This document shows positions 1 to 12,999 of a stretch of DNA of 64,000 bases, one piece after another; positions within the stretch are counted from its first letter, which is position 1, and every line of letters starts with the position of its first letter. The stretch is from Phytoseiulus persimilis. Its lineage: Eukaryota; Arthropoda; Arachnida; Mesostigmata; Phytoseiidae. The stretch covers positions 45,880,001-45,944,000 of the forward strand of contig CM075101.1 of assembly GCA_037576195.1 (NCBI GenBank), given 5' to 3'. The translations under genes and the position numbers were made by a program. The notes below the pieces were generated by a model. That model was not told the DNA's origin. It searched no databases and was given only the letters and a program-made list of their open reading frames with translations.

Positions 1-1313
1 TACGACTCAGCGGGCGAGTCCAGGGCCCCATGCGGTTGTTCCAGGGTCTGGAGAATCGGGCCGGGAGCGAGGGCATACCGACTGTGGGATGTAAAAAAGG
101 CCAGGAGTCCTTTGTTAGCGGACGCTTTGTGCAACTCGCCTGTATATAAAGAAACGTCAGGCAAATTGGACGCGAATGACTCGGCCCCGGCTGCAATGTG
201 TCGGAGCGGCGCCGACGACGGGGGCGGCGACGAGCGCGCGCTTGAAGACCAGCAACACGTTTGGGATTCAGACCAGCGGTTCCCTCGTTTGCTATTGGAG
301 CCTGCCTGCCTGCGACTTGGGCAACGCGCGAGGGTGGAGACTTTCGGAGCGGCCTGCCGTGAGCGCAAACGAGCGGGCGACTGTGCGTGCTGGGCTTGGA
401 AATCAAATGCTCGCAAGCGAAAGAGAGATAGAAGCAGAGCCGCCACCCCCAGCCGCCGCCCCAAATATCGGAGGGGCGCCCTATTACCGATATTGGCAGG
501 TGGAGTAGCGGTCGTCCTTGTAGACGACGTCGTTTTAATCCGGTTTCATGTTGCTCCGGGCCCGGTGTCTCTCCACCCAAACCGCCGCCCGCCTCCGTCC
601 AAGCCGCCGTCGCCGCCGTCAAACAACTGACGTATCAATCGAATTCGACGGTCATGCTGCCGCGCCACGCTGTGCCGTTTTTTACAACCGTCGGGGGCCC
701 TACGGGACCGATGGAAAGATCTGTGGCACGGCGACGCGAATAAATTCCTGGATTTTCCAGGGGGCTGAGCAAGCCTCGGAATATAACGACGACTTTTTTC
801 TCAACACTCCCTGAAGCCGTTCCCAATCGGGAAGAGCAGCAAGAAACCGGGACTGTGTTGCCTCCGCCTCGAATGTGAACTAGACCCCATATGGGAGGAG
901 GATACATACCGCGCGCTTCCTTCCCGGACCACCATCCATCCACCCGAGAAGAGTGTATGCAAACGGTGGAGAGAAGTTTTCTTCGTCCGGTTTGTCAACC
1001 AGGACCTAAAGGAGCCAAGAACCGCATGCGGCCAAGAGGGTTTTCGCTTGCTGCTCCTCAGCTCGGCGAAAGTCTTCTGCGGCTCTCCGGGTGCTCTCCG
1101 AGGAGCGGAGACCTCCGACTTCGTTACAGAAGAATCGAAGCGATTCGTTCTCACCTCGAGGCGGACGGAGCAACGTCGACGGTCATTTTTTTTTGTCGGT
1201 AGGGCGCCGGCCTCGAATATTTGCCTCTTGTTCCTTCCGATTCGGCGCTCGTTGCGGCTTTCCTCCAGATCGTCGTGGAGAGATCCACCAGGTTCACATC
1301 ACCGTGGTTTCAG

Positions 1314-1331
1314 CCCCCCCCCCCCCCCCCC
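1314..1331. repeat. poly-C homopolymer tract (18 C)
   Basis: An uninterrupted run of 18 cytosines, read directly. Such runs recur in the window (17,200-17,217 and 58,316-58,327) and are likely length-polymorphic. Confidence 0.95.
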
Positions 1332-2276
1332 ACCTCGTGGAGTTCCTCATCGTTCTTTACGCGGAGCTCTGGGTTTGCGACTCGGATCTCAAACTGCTCG
1401 TGGTCGGCTACGTGCAGCCAAAGCTCGCCTCGTTCCGGTTGTACGCTACCCGCGTACGGCACGAGGCATGACTCCACACGCGTAGCGTGCTCAGAGGCCA
1501 CTCAATGGCATTCGAAAGGATTCACTCATGACAAAAGGACAACCATATGGAGGAATCGCGTGCATGCCCCTCTGTCTCGTCCGTGGTCGCTAGCCTGAAT
1601 GGAGTGGCGAGTTCCAGCAGCGAACTCTCCCAGTCTGGAAACGGATACAGACTGACAAAACTCGGAAAGGGAAACACTCACCCTAGAGTCTAGAATGGGC
1701 TCGTATGAGGGCTGCATCATAGCCCCTGTGCTTGCTGACCGAAACCTGTAGGCCACCACCCGATCTGGTGTCATGTACCAACTCAGGGTGAAAGATGCGG
1801 ATCACTTGTTGTGCTCACTCACTGGCTTCTGCTCGACATTGCCAGCTTGATGACATCAGCAACGATGGAAAAGACAACGACGTCCGCACTTGAACGACTC
1901 GGAGCGACGTGCGTGCGATGGGGGACCAAGTGCTTCAGCTTGGTGCTCGCGATGAGGGCAGATAGGAGGAAGGAAGTGTCGCGACGCCTTGTGGCTGAGC
2001 CGAACTCACGACAACATCTTCTTGCTGGTGACCCCGGGCTCAATGAAAATATCCTCGACCGGCGATCTCGATGCCGCTGTCGACGTGGAGTCCGGTGACG
2101 GAGCCCGTGTTGCTGACGTTGTTGCGAGTGCTGTGGGCTGCTGCTGATCCGCAGTGCTGCGAGAGAAATGCCGCATGTGGCGAGTTGCCCAAGATCGGCA
2201 GAGTGTCACAGCCTTCGATGACGATTCCTTTTCATCTCAGCAGCCGTTCGAGCCTGTGTCCAGTCGTGCACATTCG

Positions 2277-2304
2277 CACGCACACACACACACACACAAA
2301 CACA
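2277..2304. repeat. (CA)n microsatellite
   Basis: About ten CA dinucleotides with small interruptions at both ends, read directly from the sequence. Confidence 0.9.
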
Positions 2305-2918
2305 GGCTTGGCTGACTCAGGTAGAATTTACTTTCGTACGAATCGAACAATCATATGGATGAGGACAGCTGCGAGTGTTTCGTATCGCGGTCTGGGGATG
2401 TCGGTCGGCGTTCACTCGAGTTGGAAACCCGGTCGAGTTTGAGGTGAGTCGCTTCTCGGCTTCAACAGCTGTACTTTCGACAGCAGGTGCGAGTGGAGGT
2501 GCTGGACTCTCACTGAGAAACTGTGGATTTGCGTTCTACATGTTTGCAGCTCGACGATGGGTCGTTCGATCGATCAGTCGAACAGTCAATCGTACGGGTC
2601 ATACAGTCAATCACTCAATCGATCTGTCTGCCAATCAGAACCGCTAAGCTTCTCAGTGGATGGGAACTCTACGAGGTGAGAAGGGACTGGGACCCCGAGC
2701 TCCGACCCGCCCACGATGCCTCCGATTTCGCTCGCGCTGGGGAGCACACACGTTCGAAGCGCAGGGACACACCATAAACTGGCAATTCGATGGCCGATTC
2801 GATGAAGAAATGAATGTCTCTGACGAAGGTTTACGACCGATTGCTCCCTCCCTTGTTAAACGCGGCGAACGTAACAGATCGCTGGCTCCAGTTGAAGTAT
2901 GGGACCTAGTTTTCCTTG

Positions 2919-3012
2919 CTGCGTCTGCTGCTGCTGCTGAAGTAGACGTTCTCGTTGGTGCGTCCGCGACTGCTGTTGCGGCGGCTGCTGCTATTTCCGT
3001 CGTTGCTGTTGA
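2919..3012. repeat. imperfect CTG/GCT trinucleotide-rich tract
   Basis: Clusters of GCT/CTG triplets separated by unrelated bases. The tract keeps several overlapping frames open and explains the Ala/Leu-rich hypothetical translations here. Confidence 0.75.
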
Positions 3013-3220
3013 TCATGCTTCGAGCATTGGTTGATGACTACGGTTTTGCAGTTGGAGGAAGGGGATGGAGGACACAACACAGTTTCACAGCGGGCACTCG
3101 TCTCCGACCCCGACTGTCCGTCAGTCGCGCTCGGTCGTCGTGTTACGGGCGTCGCCGGAAAAACATTGCAGCCAGCTTTGCTGCTTCAGCTGACCCGAGC
3201 TGTCCTGGTGGACCCTCTGG

Positions 3221-3256
3221 CGGCTGGCTGGCTGGCTTGCTCGCTCGCTCGCTCGG
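3221..3256. repeat. GGCT/GCTC tetranucleotide repeat
   Basis: About three GGCT units followed by about four GCTC units, read directly. Confidence 0.85.
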
Positions 3257-5759
3257 TTCTCTTGCTCGCATTGAAAGATGGTGGAATCAGCCAGGAGCAG
3301 AAAGACCGCGAGGCGAAAGGACTACCCATTCCATGCCGTTCCCCTCTCCAAGGCACGGCCTTCAAAGAGTTACAGCCACAGCGAGGGCACTCCGCTCCGA
3401 AGAGGGTGCCGCCAGCGAGCCAGCGCGGTTCTCCGGCTCCCGTTTCCGGAGATTGGGACTCGTTGGGAGGCCTACAGAGCCGGTTCCAGGACCACGTACA
3501 ACCAGGACTCACGGCTGGGAACAGGCGTCGTCTTCTCGTAGTCGCGGTGCCTATCCTCGAATCCCTCCCCGAATTCCCGAGTCGCCCAAGCTCCTTGACT
3601 CCTGCCCGTCGACCGTTTGAAGTTTATAGTGACGAGCCGCGGCACGCTTCCAAAGCGACCACCTGCAGACGTGGCAAGGACTCCTGGCAAGGGCCATCTT
3701 GGAGAGGGACCCGCAAAGAGTGAGGGAGAGACACAGGAGGACGGCCATAGCGGCTCGGAACACAAAGAACAAATTTTATAATCCTGAGAGACTCCGGAGT
3801 CTCCGAAGAGGAGCACCAGGAGAGATGGCACGGTTTCGACGAGATTCGGCACGGCTCGCCGCAGACAGAGAAACGAGGGTCGCGGGTTCGAGCCCGCATT
3901 TTTCGCCTCCGATGGTCGCCCAGTAGAGGCGGAACATTCATGCTTGCACCACGAATGCGGCCGCCCTAGAAACAGTCGCTCAAGAGCCTCGGAAATGAGC
4001 ACGAGTTTCAGAAATCGCTCAAAACTCGTCGAAAGCCGGGAATCGTGAACCGCGGTTAGGCGCACGAACGACTCCTTCCGAGACTTCAAAGCTCAAATGA
4101 ATGAATTCATGATGTCACCGTGGAAACGACGTCCTGAAGCAGGCGACCCCGATGCGGAACAGCTCGAAGCATTCTTCAATGACACACAATCCTGATTTTT
4201 CCAAAGCGCAGACCAGTGGGAAGCTCCGCCGGTCCCCGGTCCAGGAGTCGTGAGTTGGTGTTCCGTGTGAGTCAGCGTTTGTAATTTTTCAAGATTCGAC
4301 TGCATTGAGTGCAAGTGCTTGATGTTCTCTGGATCGAGACCGAGCGCAGCTCGTCCGCTTTTCGTCAAAGCTACCGACCGTCTCTAGATTCACGACATCA
4401 GAATAGTTCGATCGATGGTAACTCATGGAAGGCATCCATCCCCCCCCCTCCCGCCCGTAGTTTCGAATGACCTTCCTCGAATATGCGGAAAAGATCGGAG
4501 TTTCCTGTCACTCCCAGAAATCAATCAACATGAGCTCCAGCTCTTCAGGAGGTGAACTGGATGAGACTCGCTGATTATTCTCCTTTCACTATATCCTTTG
4601 AAGTCCCAATTCTTCCTGGCAGAAGGCAGACTACATCGAAGTCTCTCTTCGCCACCGCGCCCACCCTTTCAGGGAACGATATGGAGCTCAAAGGAGCTGA
4701 TCAGCGGCGCAAGAAAACGAGAGATATCCTCATGCCCATTCACGATGATTGAAGAAAATCGAGCAGTAGAGATAACTGGCTGCTGCCAATGACCGGTCGC
4801 CACGATCGGATGAGATCAGCTCACTGTTGAGGCTCGGGGTAGTTTCTGTCCCGCACCGCTCTCGTCATTGTTTCTGGCCCTACGCGGAGCTTCGACCCGG
4901 TCGATACAGGTCCCGAACAACTCGAGATGCTTGCGTGGCTGCATCCCAAGTGATCCGGTCCGAGTTTGAATAGGAACACGATCGATGATGGGGTTGCTGG
5001 AAGGGATGGCGCGTTATGAGAGGATCATGGTCTATCTATAGGTGACTCGAATTCGGCGCCGGGGGCAATCAATGATGTGCCTCCTCATTGTTGGACGGAG
5101 CTGAATTGTCGTGCGTGAACGTGATCGGACTCATCGATGCCAGGCTGTTGAATGAAATTTATTGCCGCTGTCGAACGCGGAGGAGAACCCGCAGTAACCC
5201 TCGAGAAACAAAGGGGACGAGTCCCGGGACGAAGGTCGAAGATCCGATGCTCCGTGGGCGAATCAGGAACTCATCTCTCGCGTGGCGCCAGCTGAAGTAT
5301 TAACGACGCGAACGAGTCCCATGCGCGGCCGAACTCGAAGGGGAGTGACTGCGAATGGCTTGACGACGATCAAATGAGCCGTGCTACGACCCGTCCTCTC
5401 AACGTGGCGAGGAACGAATTCTTTAAACTGAAGCTTGCTCGCTTGGCGCCCTCTCGTCTCGACTGGCTTTCTGTCAGAGTCTGGCTCCTCGGACCCCTGG
5501 CTTTCCGTTCCCTGCGGTCCCGACCCCATGTTCTAGCGACGTTGCATTCTCCGAATCTCCGCCCGTATCCAACTGCAGCGACGCCGTCGTTGTCGACTGC
5601 CGAAGTCTGATGGAGGAGGCGTAATTTAATATCTCGGCTCGAGCCGTCTCGTCGCTGCGCGCTACATCGTTACCAATGAGAAGAATCAACCCGCTCAACA
5701 TCCGACGGTGATGACGCGGCAAAATCAAGACGTGTTCTGTGTTGTCTTCATCACCCGTT

Positions 5760-6480
5760 TCGTCTTGCTGCCAGGCCACCCGTCTGTCGTCATCCCCCTC
5801 TCCGAGAGAGCCTTCCCGCGCGCTCATCCGGCTCCGTCTCTCCGCCTTCTGTTTTTCATCCGAAAATTTGGTCCGTCCCAATCCGGATCCTCTCAACAGT
5901 CGCCTTCGAAGACACTCTCCTTCTTCCCTCTAGAAGAATACACTCTCATCCACTTGGAGGCACACACTTGAACGATACGAACTCGACCTTCGCATCAGAA
6001 TGTTTGCCTGGCTGTTTTTTCCACTACTTCTGATTGTTCGGCTCATCCGGGACCCTTATCTCGTTCTTCTCCCCGAGGCTCCTCTCCACCCCGATTCCTG
6101 GCTCCACTGTCCCGACTTCTCATTCTTCGCGTTGTCAAACTTTCTCCTCACATTCAAGGCGTTTTCGGAGCTGTGCACTGATCTACTCGTTCCGTTTCGA
6201 AGTCCGCTTTTGTACATGAGTCTATTTGTTCCTCATTTTCGCATACACAGATTCCGCCTTTCCCTTCTCTCCTGGTCTCCTTCTCTCCCTGTTCCCTCCT
6301 CTCCCACGGTTATGGTCCGCCATTCCCTCTCCCCTTAATTCTTCCATTTTTCATCGCCTTCATCACCATCACTGACACCCTATCTCTCCCATAGCTCTCC
6401 CCCCCACTCTGAGGTTCCTACGTCATATACACTTCACGATTCACTCTCATCCTGTTAGTTCCTTTATCGTCCACCTCTCA
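5760..6480. other. pyrimidine-rich tract on plus strand
   Basis: About 700 bases strongly enriched in C and T on the plus strand, with many TCTCC, CTTCT and CCCTC words. The low purine content removes stop codons and creates hydrophobic-looking open frames (for example 6000-6338, +) that I do not regard as genes. A similar but shorter tract lies at about 14,580-14,930. Confidence 0.7.
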
Positions 6481-6500
6481 TACTTTATGATTCCGCTCCT

Positions 6501-7550
6501 CTAGGCTTCCCTCGCTTGCTCCTTGTTTGCATTTCTTACCTCACCGTCGAGAACATATTGAAGCTCCCTCTGCGATGGGCGTTTCTTCCGCCTACTCCCT
6601 TCCATCCTGGCCAACGGTACCATCGCCCCAAACACGGATAAGAACCGAGGAGGCGAGAACATCCAACTGTAGCACTTTTTTGGTTCCATCGATATCGGAT
6701 AACATTGTTGTTTACGTTCTTTCCACTGAGCACTATACAGCAGGGAGGATTCAGTTTTTGTGACGTTAGCGAGCGATGAGGGATTGTAGTTATATGTTTT
6801 CCCCATCACTAACGATATGCTAGAGTGCCAGAAACGAACGATGGGAGCTCCATTGATTTCAAGATTCTGCGGACCCCTGATGTTCCTTCGGAACCTCGTG
6901 GAACCCAGCGAAGAGGTCGAAGTCGATATCGATTCCTTCCCCGCAATGTAATAGAAGAGATTTCCGGAGTCAGGTGGCGACGGGGCCATGCGGAGTTCGC
7001 ACCGACGTCGCTGTTTCAACGACCTGCCTGAATTTGACGAGATGATCTTCAAGTCATCGGCATTGCTCGTCTCAGAAGCGGAACAAATCCATCTCGAATT
7101 CCATATCGACGCAGCCGGCTCGGATTGCAGGGCACACTCGTCTGGCTCTTCGATCCGGCTGTGTTTCTGTCTGTCTGTCTGGTTGGACGCTCGGTTGGCC
7201 TCCTTGCTTGGGTGTCGAGCGCAATGACTACAAGAGTCGACGGGAACTCGCATTTGCGTCCGTGCGGGCGTCGCAGCGGGATAGGGAGCACCAACGGCCC
7301 GCACGTCGGACTCCATGCGGCCCTCCGGGTTCGCGAGGAACACGGATCCAATTCGGCATGCATCGATTTGGTTACGCGTGCTGCTCGGATTGCTGTGCCC
7401 GCTCAACAAGATCCGACTGAGATCTGTGTACAACACAATCTGTCGGGGAACGACGGTATGACGAGGTGCGCCATACGGCGAGCCACGAGGCACCGAGTTG
7501 GATGGAAGGCGCAGCTCACTATCCTGTGAGTCCTCCCACGTACTTAACAT
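6501..7550 (-). other. 349-codon open frame, coding status undecided
   Basis: One of the longest stop-free frames in the window outside the assigned genes. The translation is rich in Ser, Arg and Pro and shows no domain, signal peptide or transmembrane segment that I recognise. No convincing splice partners or poly(A) signal were found. Its length is somewhat beyond chance expectation for this composition, so it could be an exon or a decayed coding sequence. It could equally be a chance frame in Ser/Arg-biased DNA. Confidence 0.25.
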
Positions 7551-10476
7551 TTTAGAGCGCTGCGGCCAAAGAGTGAACGGTCAATGCGAGGGAAGTTCAT
7601 TGGAACTCCGCGTTCTCCAGCGATCAATGCACATCCGGACGTATATTCAACGATAGAACGGTTTCCGTGATACGAGGGCTCTCGGTGAGCTCGGAATCTG
7701 CCACAATGCTGTTAGTAGCAGGAAAACGAAATCGCGAAGAGGTGGAGGTCGTCCAAAGTGCAACTGCCATGAAAATGCACCACACTCAGGTTGGGCAAAA
7801 AAAAAAACATCGACCTCGCTCACGGATGTCTATCCTCCTGCGCAGCTGGGAGTCTTCGACGGGTGGGAGCCCGCTTCCAGGAAGTTCGCATTCCCGCAGG
7901 AGCCGCTGAAGATGCTCTTACTTGGAGTTTGCCACAATTCGAAAATCATCATCACCGTCCTCATCGAACCGTTCCTAAATCGAACCAGCTGCGGTTTGAG
8001 AACGAGATTCGTTCTTGTCCCTCAGAGCTGGCATTCTTTGGCCATATCACAGGAGACTAGAGTAACTTGATTCTTCCGGGCATGTACAGGATTGCGTAGC
8101 CAAGTGCATTCTGAACGCGAAGTCCTATAGATTTTGGATCGACTGGCACGCTCCCCAAAAATGGAAATTCAATCTGCCTTCATCTATTCAAGTCCCATTC
8201 CAGATCGCCAGACGAGAATCCGCAAGGATGCGGCATCGTGGTCGGATCGCAAAATCGTGCCAAATGGCGACCGGACAGAGAGCGCAAAGTCGTCACTTAC
8301 ACAGCGCTTGAAAACTCTTAGCGTTCACATGCTCTCGGGAATTAATGGGTTCTTCAACTACGTCGTGGAGATTTCCCCTATATTAATTTTTCTCATGAGA
8401 GAATGAGAGTTCGGTGGCAATTCAAAAGCAATGACGACTCAACGTCCTTTCCGGGGCTAAACGGCACTGAAAAAGTTGAGGAATATTGGACCCGATCCGG
8501 TGCCACGGCTCTGCGCTTGGGAGCAGGGACACCCAGGAAAGTTGCACGGGGAATTAAACATGCATGGCATAATGTCTTTATTTGGCTCGAAAAATCATCA
8601 TAAAAGTTCGAAGTATTCGAAAACCCTGAAGGTCTCGAACGTTTGTGTTCGCATGGCGTGTGAGAACGTCAGCCTATATCTGCTTTTTGAAACGATTCTG
8701 GTTTATATATGACGATGACCCATAAAGCGGAACCGAGCCTGCGACAGCTGTTCTCTATTGCCGAGATCGGCTATTGAATCAAACATTAGGTCCCGCTGCT
8801 TTATGATCTATTGGTCCTCCAGTAGCAGCGTTCCGTCATTTTTATGCAGCTTCCATCGCAACAATGGATCTGGAACGCGTTCATTGTCGCAGATCGGAAA
8901 TTGGCCACATTTACGCTGATGGCGGTTTCGGAGGAATGCGGAGGGAACACGCCTCGAGGACTCTCATTCATGTTATGCAGAATGCGAATCGGCTCAGTCT
9001 AGGACAAACTCTCATGCAAGGATGATCGGTCGCCAATCTGCAGCGCTCGAGGGCGTTCATCTTTGCCCCCGGAACGGCGAAGCAACACAAAACAAGGCAA
9101 AACCCATGCGATAACCTTCTCGCCACCTTGTTCAACAGTGGTGGGCGCAGGAGATCCGCCTCCGCCATCAGGTTTTTCTATAGTAATAATAAAATATTTT
9201 TTTTGCTTCGGTGCGACCAGAGTCCCACGTCGCGTAGCCCTCCGCCAACCCGGCTTGCCGTCTTCTTTTGGTCTCGCTTCGACTTGTCTTCCATGCTCCT
9301 ATTGGTTCTCTCGGATCTTCAGGGAACGCCCAGCTTTCGGGAGTGAGGAGGCCAGCGCTCATTCTCTCTGAGGGTCTTCAACTGTGTGTTCCTCGACAGG
9401 ATGTCAGTGACTTCTCCGCAAGTTCTTCCCCCTTCGGCCAATGGAAGGATTCGTTTCTGGAAGCCCGACCTGGAACTCGGCGGACTTTTCGAATCACGTC
9501 TGGACTCATCGCAGAGATTGTCCTCCGGATGTGATCATGGATTCGTCATATCCGATCGACCATAATATCGGCTCGCAGGAGCGAATCTGGCGGAGGCTGT
9601 TTGTCCGGATGTTGTTGAGCCCAGCATAATCATTGTCTGCGATTAGCCGAGTGTACGCGGCTGCTCCCTCGTTTGACGAACGTCAGTTGCTGAAGGAACG
9701 AGCTCAATGGACCGAACCTTCTGAGAAGAAACATGATGGCGTCGATGGACTGTTCGGTTTCCGAGATCTGACACAGAACCGTCTTATTCCCGATGGAAAG
9801 CTCCCCTCGGTTCCCTCTCAGGCCTGGGGATTACCGGAATTCATGTAAGAAGCTCGTCCGACTCATCCTCCTGAAAGTCAGCTTCTGGGAGATCCGAACC
9901 TTAATCCAATCAAAAACCGCCCTCGACGGAGTATTCATTCCGCTGGAGTACACATACGCTGATCCGCGAATTTCCATACAAGTTCCCGGAAGGTGTTTCT
10001 CATCGCAGCTGGCGATACGGAATCATGCGCTGTTTAAAGCAGAGTCAGCGTAGTTGCTGTGAAATGTGAAGCGATCGGGATCCAACCTACCTCAGACGCT
10101 CCGTGATGCTGTGGTCCGAGATCTGTTCTCCCTGAATGCTGATGACAATACATTGGAGTCATGGGAACTCGATGGCAAAGACGTGTTTGCGTAGTATCGC
10201 GTAAGGATCAAGGCGATACCCTTGAATATCGAATTAATTCCCTATACGGTGCACCGAAGCCTAACGGATAAGTAGCCCCGAGCGTGCGATCACTCAAATT
10301 TTATGACAGCTTGTAGTGAGAGCACACCCACGAAGCCCGTATCAACCGTGAACGGAATCCGTGAGCCCGACCAGTCTCATTTCAGAAGTGTCCGCATAGG
10401 AATCTTCAATTTTCATCCGAGATTTTCCGGAGCACGCTCGATGCGTTCGGTGCTGCGCATGGTAAGATCGTTGAGC
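7551..10476. other. stretch without recognised gene
   Basis: Only short unrelated open frames, a short poly-A run near 7797-7807 and an AT-rich patch near 9180-9205 are seen. No family motif was found on either strand. Confidence 0.45.
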
Positions 10477-10481
10477 CATCG
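10477..10481. repeat. target-site duplication, left copy
   Basis: The 5 bases CATCG directly precede the left inverted repeat and recur directly after the right one (12,579-12,583). A 5-bp duplication is the length produced by Transib-type transposases. Confidence 0.75.
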
Positions 10482-11274
10482 CACAGCGGTCGGGATTGTC
10501 GGAAAATCATAACTTTTGAACGGCTGGACCGATTTTCCTGAATTTTCGCGAGCGAGTTCTGAGTTCAGAGGAGCAACTTTTGAGCATATACCCAACTTCC
10601 AAACTCTCTCCAAAGGGGGCAAAATCGAAAAAAAAAAGGAAAACTCACGATTCTGGCCAAACGACTGGATTGATCTAAAATCGGCGAGAAGGGTCGGAAA
10701 GCTGGGGCGACTCCGCATTTTTTTCCCATAAGGAAAAATCTCGACGGGCCCTTCGTAAGGGAGGTTTAGACCGATTTTCAAAAATGCCCATAACTCCTCG
10801 AAAAATGCACTTTTTCCATCGGATAAAAAACGGAGGATGCGCGCAATTTCTCGAGCTAGCTGATGCCGTCGATAAACCAATTACCTTTTCTCGGCAGATC
10901 GCTGTTATAACCTCATTTTGGTGAAAAAAACGCATCTTTTTCAGTTTTCCTCCAAAATGGTCCACCCGTCAAAGCACCCAGGCTCGCACGCGGCTCTGAG
11001 AGGTGCGTCTGGTATCCCCGCACGTCATCCAGTTTACAAAGTTTGCGCCAAACCATTGTGGTTTTCAAAAATTTCGATATATGCCCCCAAGTGCCCTATT
11101 TTCGTCGAAATCGACCAAACGGTCAGTTTGACCACGAGTCTAAAATCCGTGGAATCGATTTCATTGAGTCATAACAGCAGCATGAGATCGGACTCGAGCC
11201 AACAGTTTCGAATTTGCCGCTTCGCACCATTTTGGGATCCACGCGGCGCCAATATAGGCAATAGCTTCCATAGG
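10482..11274 (+). repeat. left terminal inverted repeat (about 793 bp)
   Basis: It matches the reverse complement of 11,939-12,578 along its length with few mismatches. The exception is a block of about 156 bp (around 10,691-10,846) present only here. The match ends near the motif ATAGCTTCCATAGG. Confidence 0.85.
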
Positions 11275-11281
11275 GAGTACA

Positions 11282-11938
11282 TCACTCGGCACTCAGAAGT
11301 TTCCTCACATCATCCAGGATGTCAAGATCACTCAAGGGGAGATCCTTCCGGTAACTGTTCACGAGGGGATCCGTATGAACCATCAACCTTTGCACCACAT
11401 CGCGATTCACGTTCTCACGAACGTCCTTGAACGAGAAATTTTCTCGGAAGTTCTTGAAGAGCTTGTTCAATGCTTCCTGAGCTCCTTCACTGAGAGCACC
11501 TATGGGTTGGGTGCTATTCTCCACGATTGCCTGGCCGTGAATCAGTACCTTGTGCACTGTCACAGGCATGTAATACCACGGATTGCGCGTAACGAAAAGA
11601 TTCGCTGTGACGTGGCAGTACTCGCCGAACGCCGCACCGTTCAACTGGTGGCGAGAGTTGATTGCTTCCAAGATGATGTGGAGCCTATAGACCAACTCTG
11701 GGTCTAAGCCGGTTATCATAGCCGTCAAACCATGATTTCTGAAGAACTTGCGAGCCGTGTTGCCGTCATTGCTGGTGCCGCCCGGTCGAACAACGGAAAC
11801 AATCAAACCCAGTTCTTTCAGGAACTCATCCTGAATTCCCATCAAGCGCTTGGTCCGTTGCGCTGCATTATTCTTTTCGCAACGCCATTTTCTGAAGTCC
11901 TGGTTACATGCGATATTGACAAGGCACTCCATGAGATT
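11282..11938 (-). pseudogene. Transib/RAG1-like transposase, C-terminal remnant
   Basis: The open frame runs on the minus strand from an ATG inside the right inverted repeat (12,256) to a stop at 11,282. Its first 106 or so codons only translate the repeat. From about codon 107 it becomes transposase-like: a segment with KW and a basic helix, then GGTSNDGNTARKFF (codons 159-172), WYYMPVTVHKVLIHG (codons 227-241) and SEGAQEALNKLF (codons 256-267). The last motif lines up with the RAG1 region holding the third catalytic acidic residue (ASEGNESGNKLFRRFR in vertebrate RAG1, from memory). The upstream catalytic core and DNA-binding part are missing. It is therefore a truncated gene that cannot encode active transposase, although no frameshift is seen in what remains. 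Confidence 0.7.
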
Positions 11939-12578
11939 CCTATGGAAGCTATTGCCCATATTGGCGCCGCGTGGATCCCAAAATGGTGGGAAGCGGCAAA
12001 TTTGAAACTGTTGGCTCGAGTCCGATCTCATGCTGGTGTTATGACTCAATAGAATCGATTCCACGGATTTTAGACTCGTGGTCAAACTGACCGTTTGGTC
12101 GATTTCGACGAAAATAGGGCACTTGGGGGCATATATCGAAATTTTCGAAAACCACAATGGTTTGGCGCAAACTTTGTAAACTGGATGACGTGCGGGGATA
12201 CCAGACCCACCCCTCAGAGCCGCGTGCGAGCCTGGGTGCTTTGAAGGGTGGACCATTTTGGAGGAAACACTGAAATAAAATGCGTTTTTTTCACCAAAAT
12301 GAGGTTATAACAGCGATTTGCCGAGAAAAAGTAATTGGTTTATCGACGGCATCAGCTAACCCGAGAAATTCTCGCCGATTTTAGATCAATCCAGTCGTTT
12401 GGCCGGAATCGTGAATTTTCCATTTTTTTTTTCCATTTTGCCCCCTTCGGAGAAAGTTTGGGAGTTGGTTATATGCTCAAAAGTTGCTCCTCTGGACTCA
12501 GAACTCGCTCGCGAAAATTCAGGAAAAGCGGTCCAGCCGTTCAAAAGTTATGATTTTCTGACAATCCCGACCGCTGTG
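11939..12578 (-). repeat. right terminal inverted repeat (about 640 bp)
   Basis: Reverse complement of the left arm, shorter by one internal deletion near 12,370. Its outer end is the inverse of CACAGCGGTCGG. Confidence 0.85.
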
Positions 12579-12583
12579 CATCG
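12579..12583. repeat. target-site duplication, right copy
   Basis: CATCG, identical to 10,477-10,481, abutting the right end of the transposon. Confidence 0.75.
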
Positions 12584-12999
12584 CCGGGATGCGACTGATT
12601 GTAATCCAACGCAAGGGCTGCACGGCTCAGCGATGGAATCGAAGCGCGGCTTCAGGACTATTTCGGTCATGCGAAACGGAGCAACAACTTTGAACAGCTT
12701 CCAAACGATGTTCGACCGAACCTCCCCATGGTCGTCTCTAATGAAAAGTTCGTCCGAGCCCGCGACGTACCCACAACGTTGATATAGCCCGATTCGGGAT
12801 GAATGATTCGTTGTTCGATATGATCCTGTTGGTGGAGGTTGCAGTTGCGAACGGGAGAATATTGTGTTATCCAGAAGAAAGGAAGAACAATATACGTGAT
12901 TAATGTGAGCTGCCATGGCCAGATATCAATCATCTGAACCGTCCTCTCATACGGGTCATGATCGCGTTCTGTCCTGTTATTAGGAACGGTGACCTTCAA
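12584..12999 (-). other. open frames interrupted by the transposon, unrecognised
   Basis: A minus-strand frame open from 12,916 runs into the transposon at 12,579. If the element and one target copy are removed in thought, the same frame continues for about 21 codons on the far side (10,476 down to about 10,413) before a stop, giving roughly 130 codons. An overlapping frame (12,667-12,999, -) contains one hydrophobic segment. Neither translation resembles a family I know. This may be an exon broken by insertion or a chance frame. Confidence 0.3.

Larger units (their letters stand above)
1..5600. other. gene-poor GC-rich stretch
   Basis: I recognise no gene here. Several overlapping open frames of 100-230 codons occur on both strands, for example around 2955-3723 (+), but they are what GC-rich, repeat-rich DNA gives by chance. 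They show no family motif and no consistent splice structure. Simple repeats are listed separately. A TATATAAAG motif occurs on the plus strand at about 143-151, but no convincing reading frame follows it, so I do not call a promoter. Confidence 0.5.
10482..12578. mobile_element. Transib-like DNA transposon with long inverted repeats, defective
   Basis: A 2,097-bp element bounded by inverted repeats that both begin CACAGCGGTCGGGATTGTC and flanked by a 5-bp direct repeat. Transib and RAG recombination signals also start with CAC, and the first bases resemble the RSS heptamer CACAGTG. The unique centre holds the C-terminal part of a RAG1/Transib-like transposase on the minus strand. The N-terminal half, with the first two catalytic aspartates expected for the family, is absent, so the copy cannot be autonomous. 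The arms are unusually long for the superfamily, about 0.64 and 0.79 kb. The superfamily call rests on three agreeing signs (ends, duplication length, protein motifs). Confidence 0.75.
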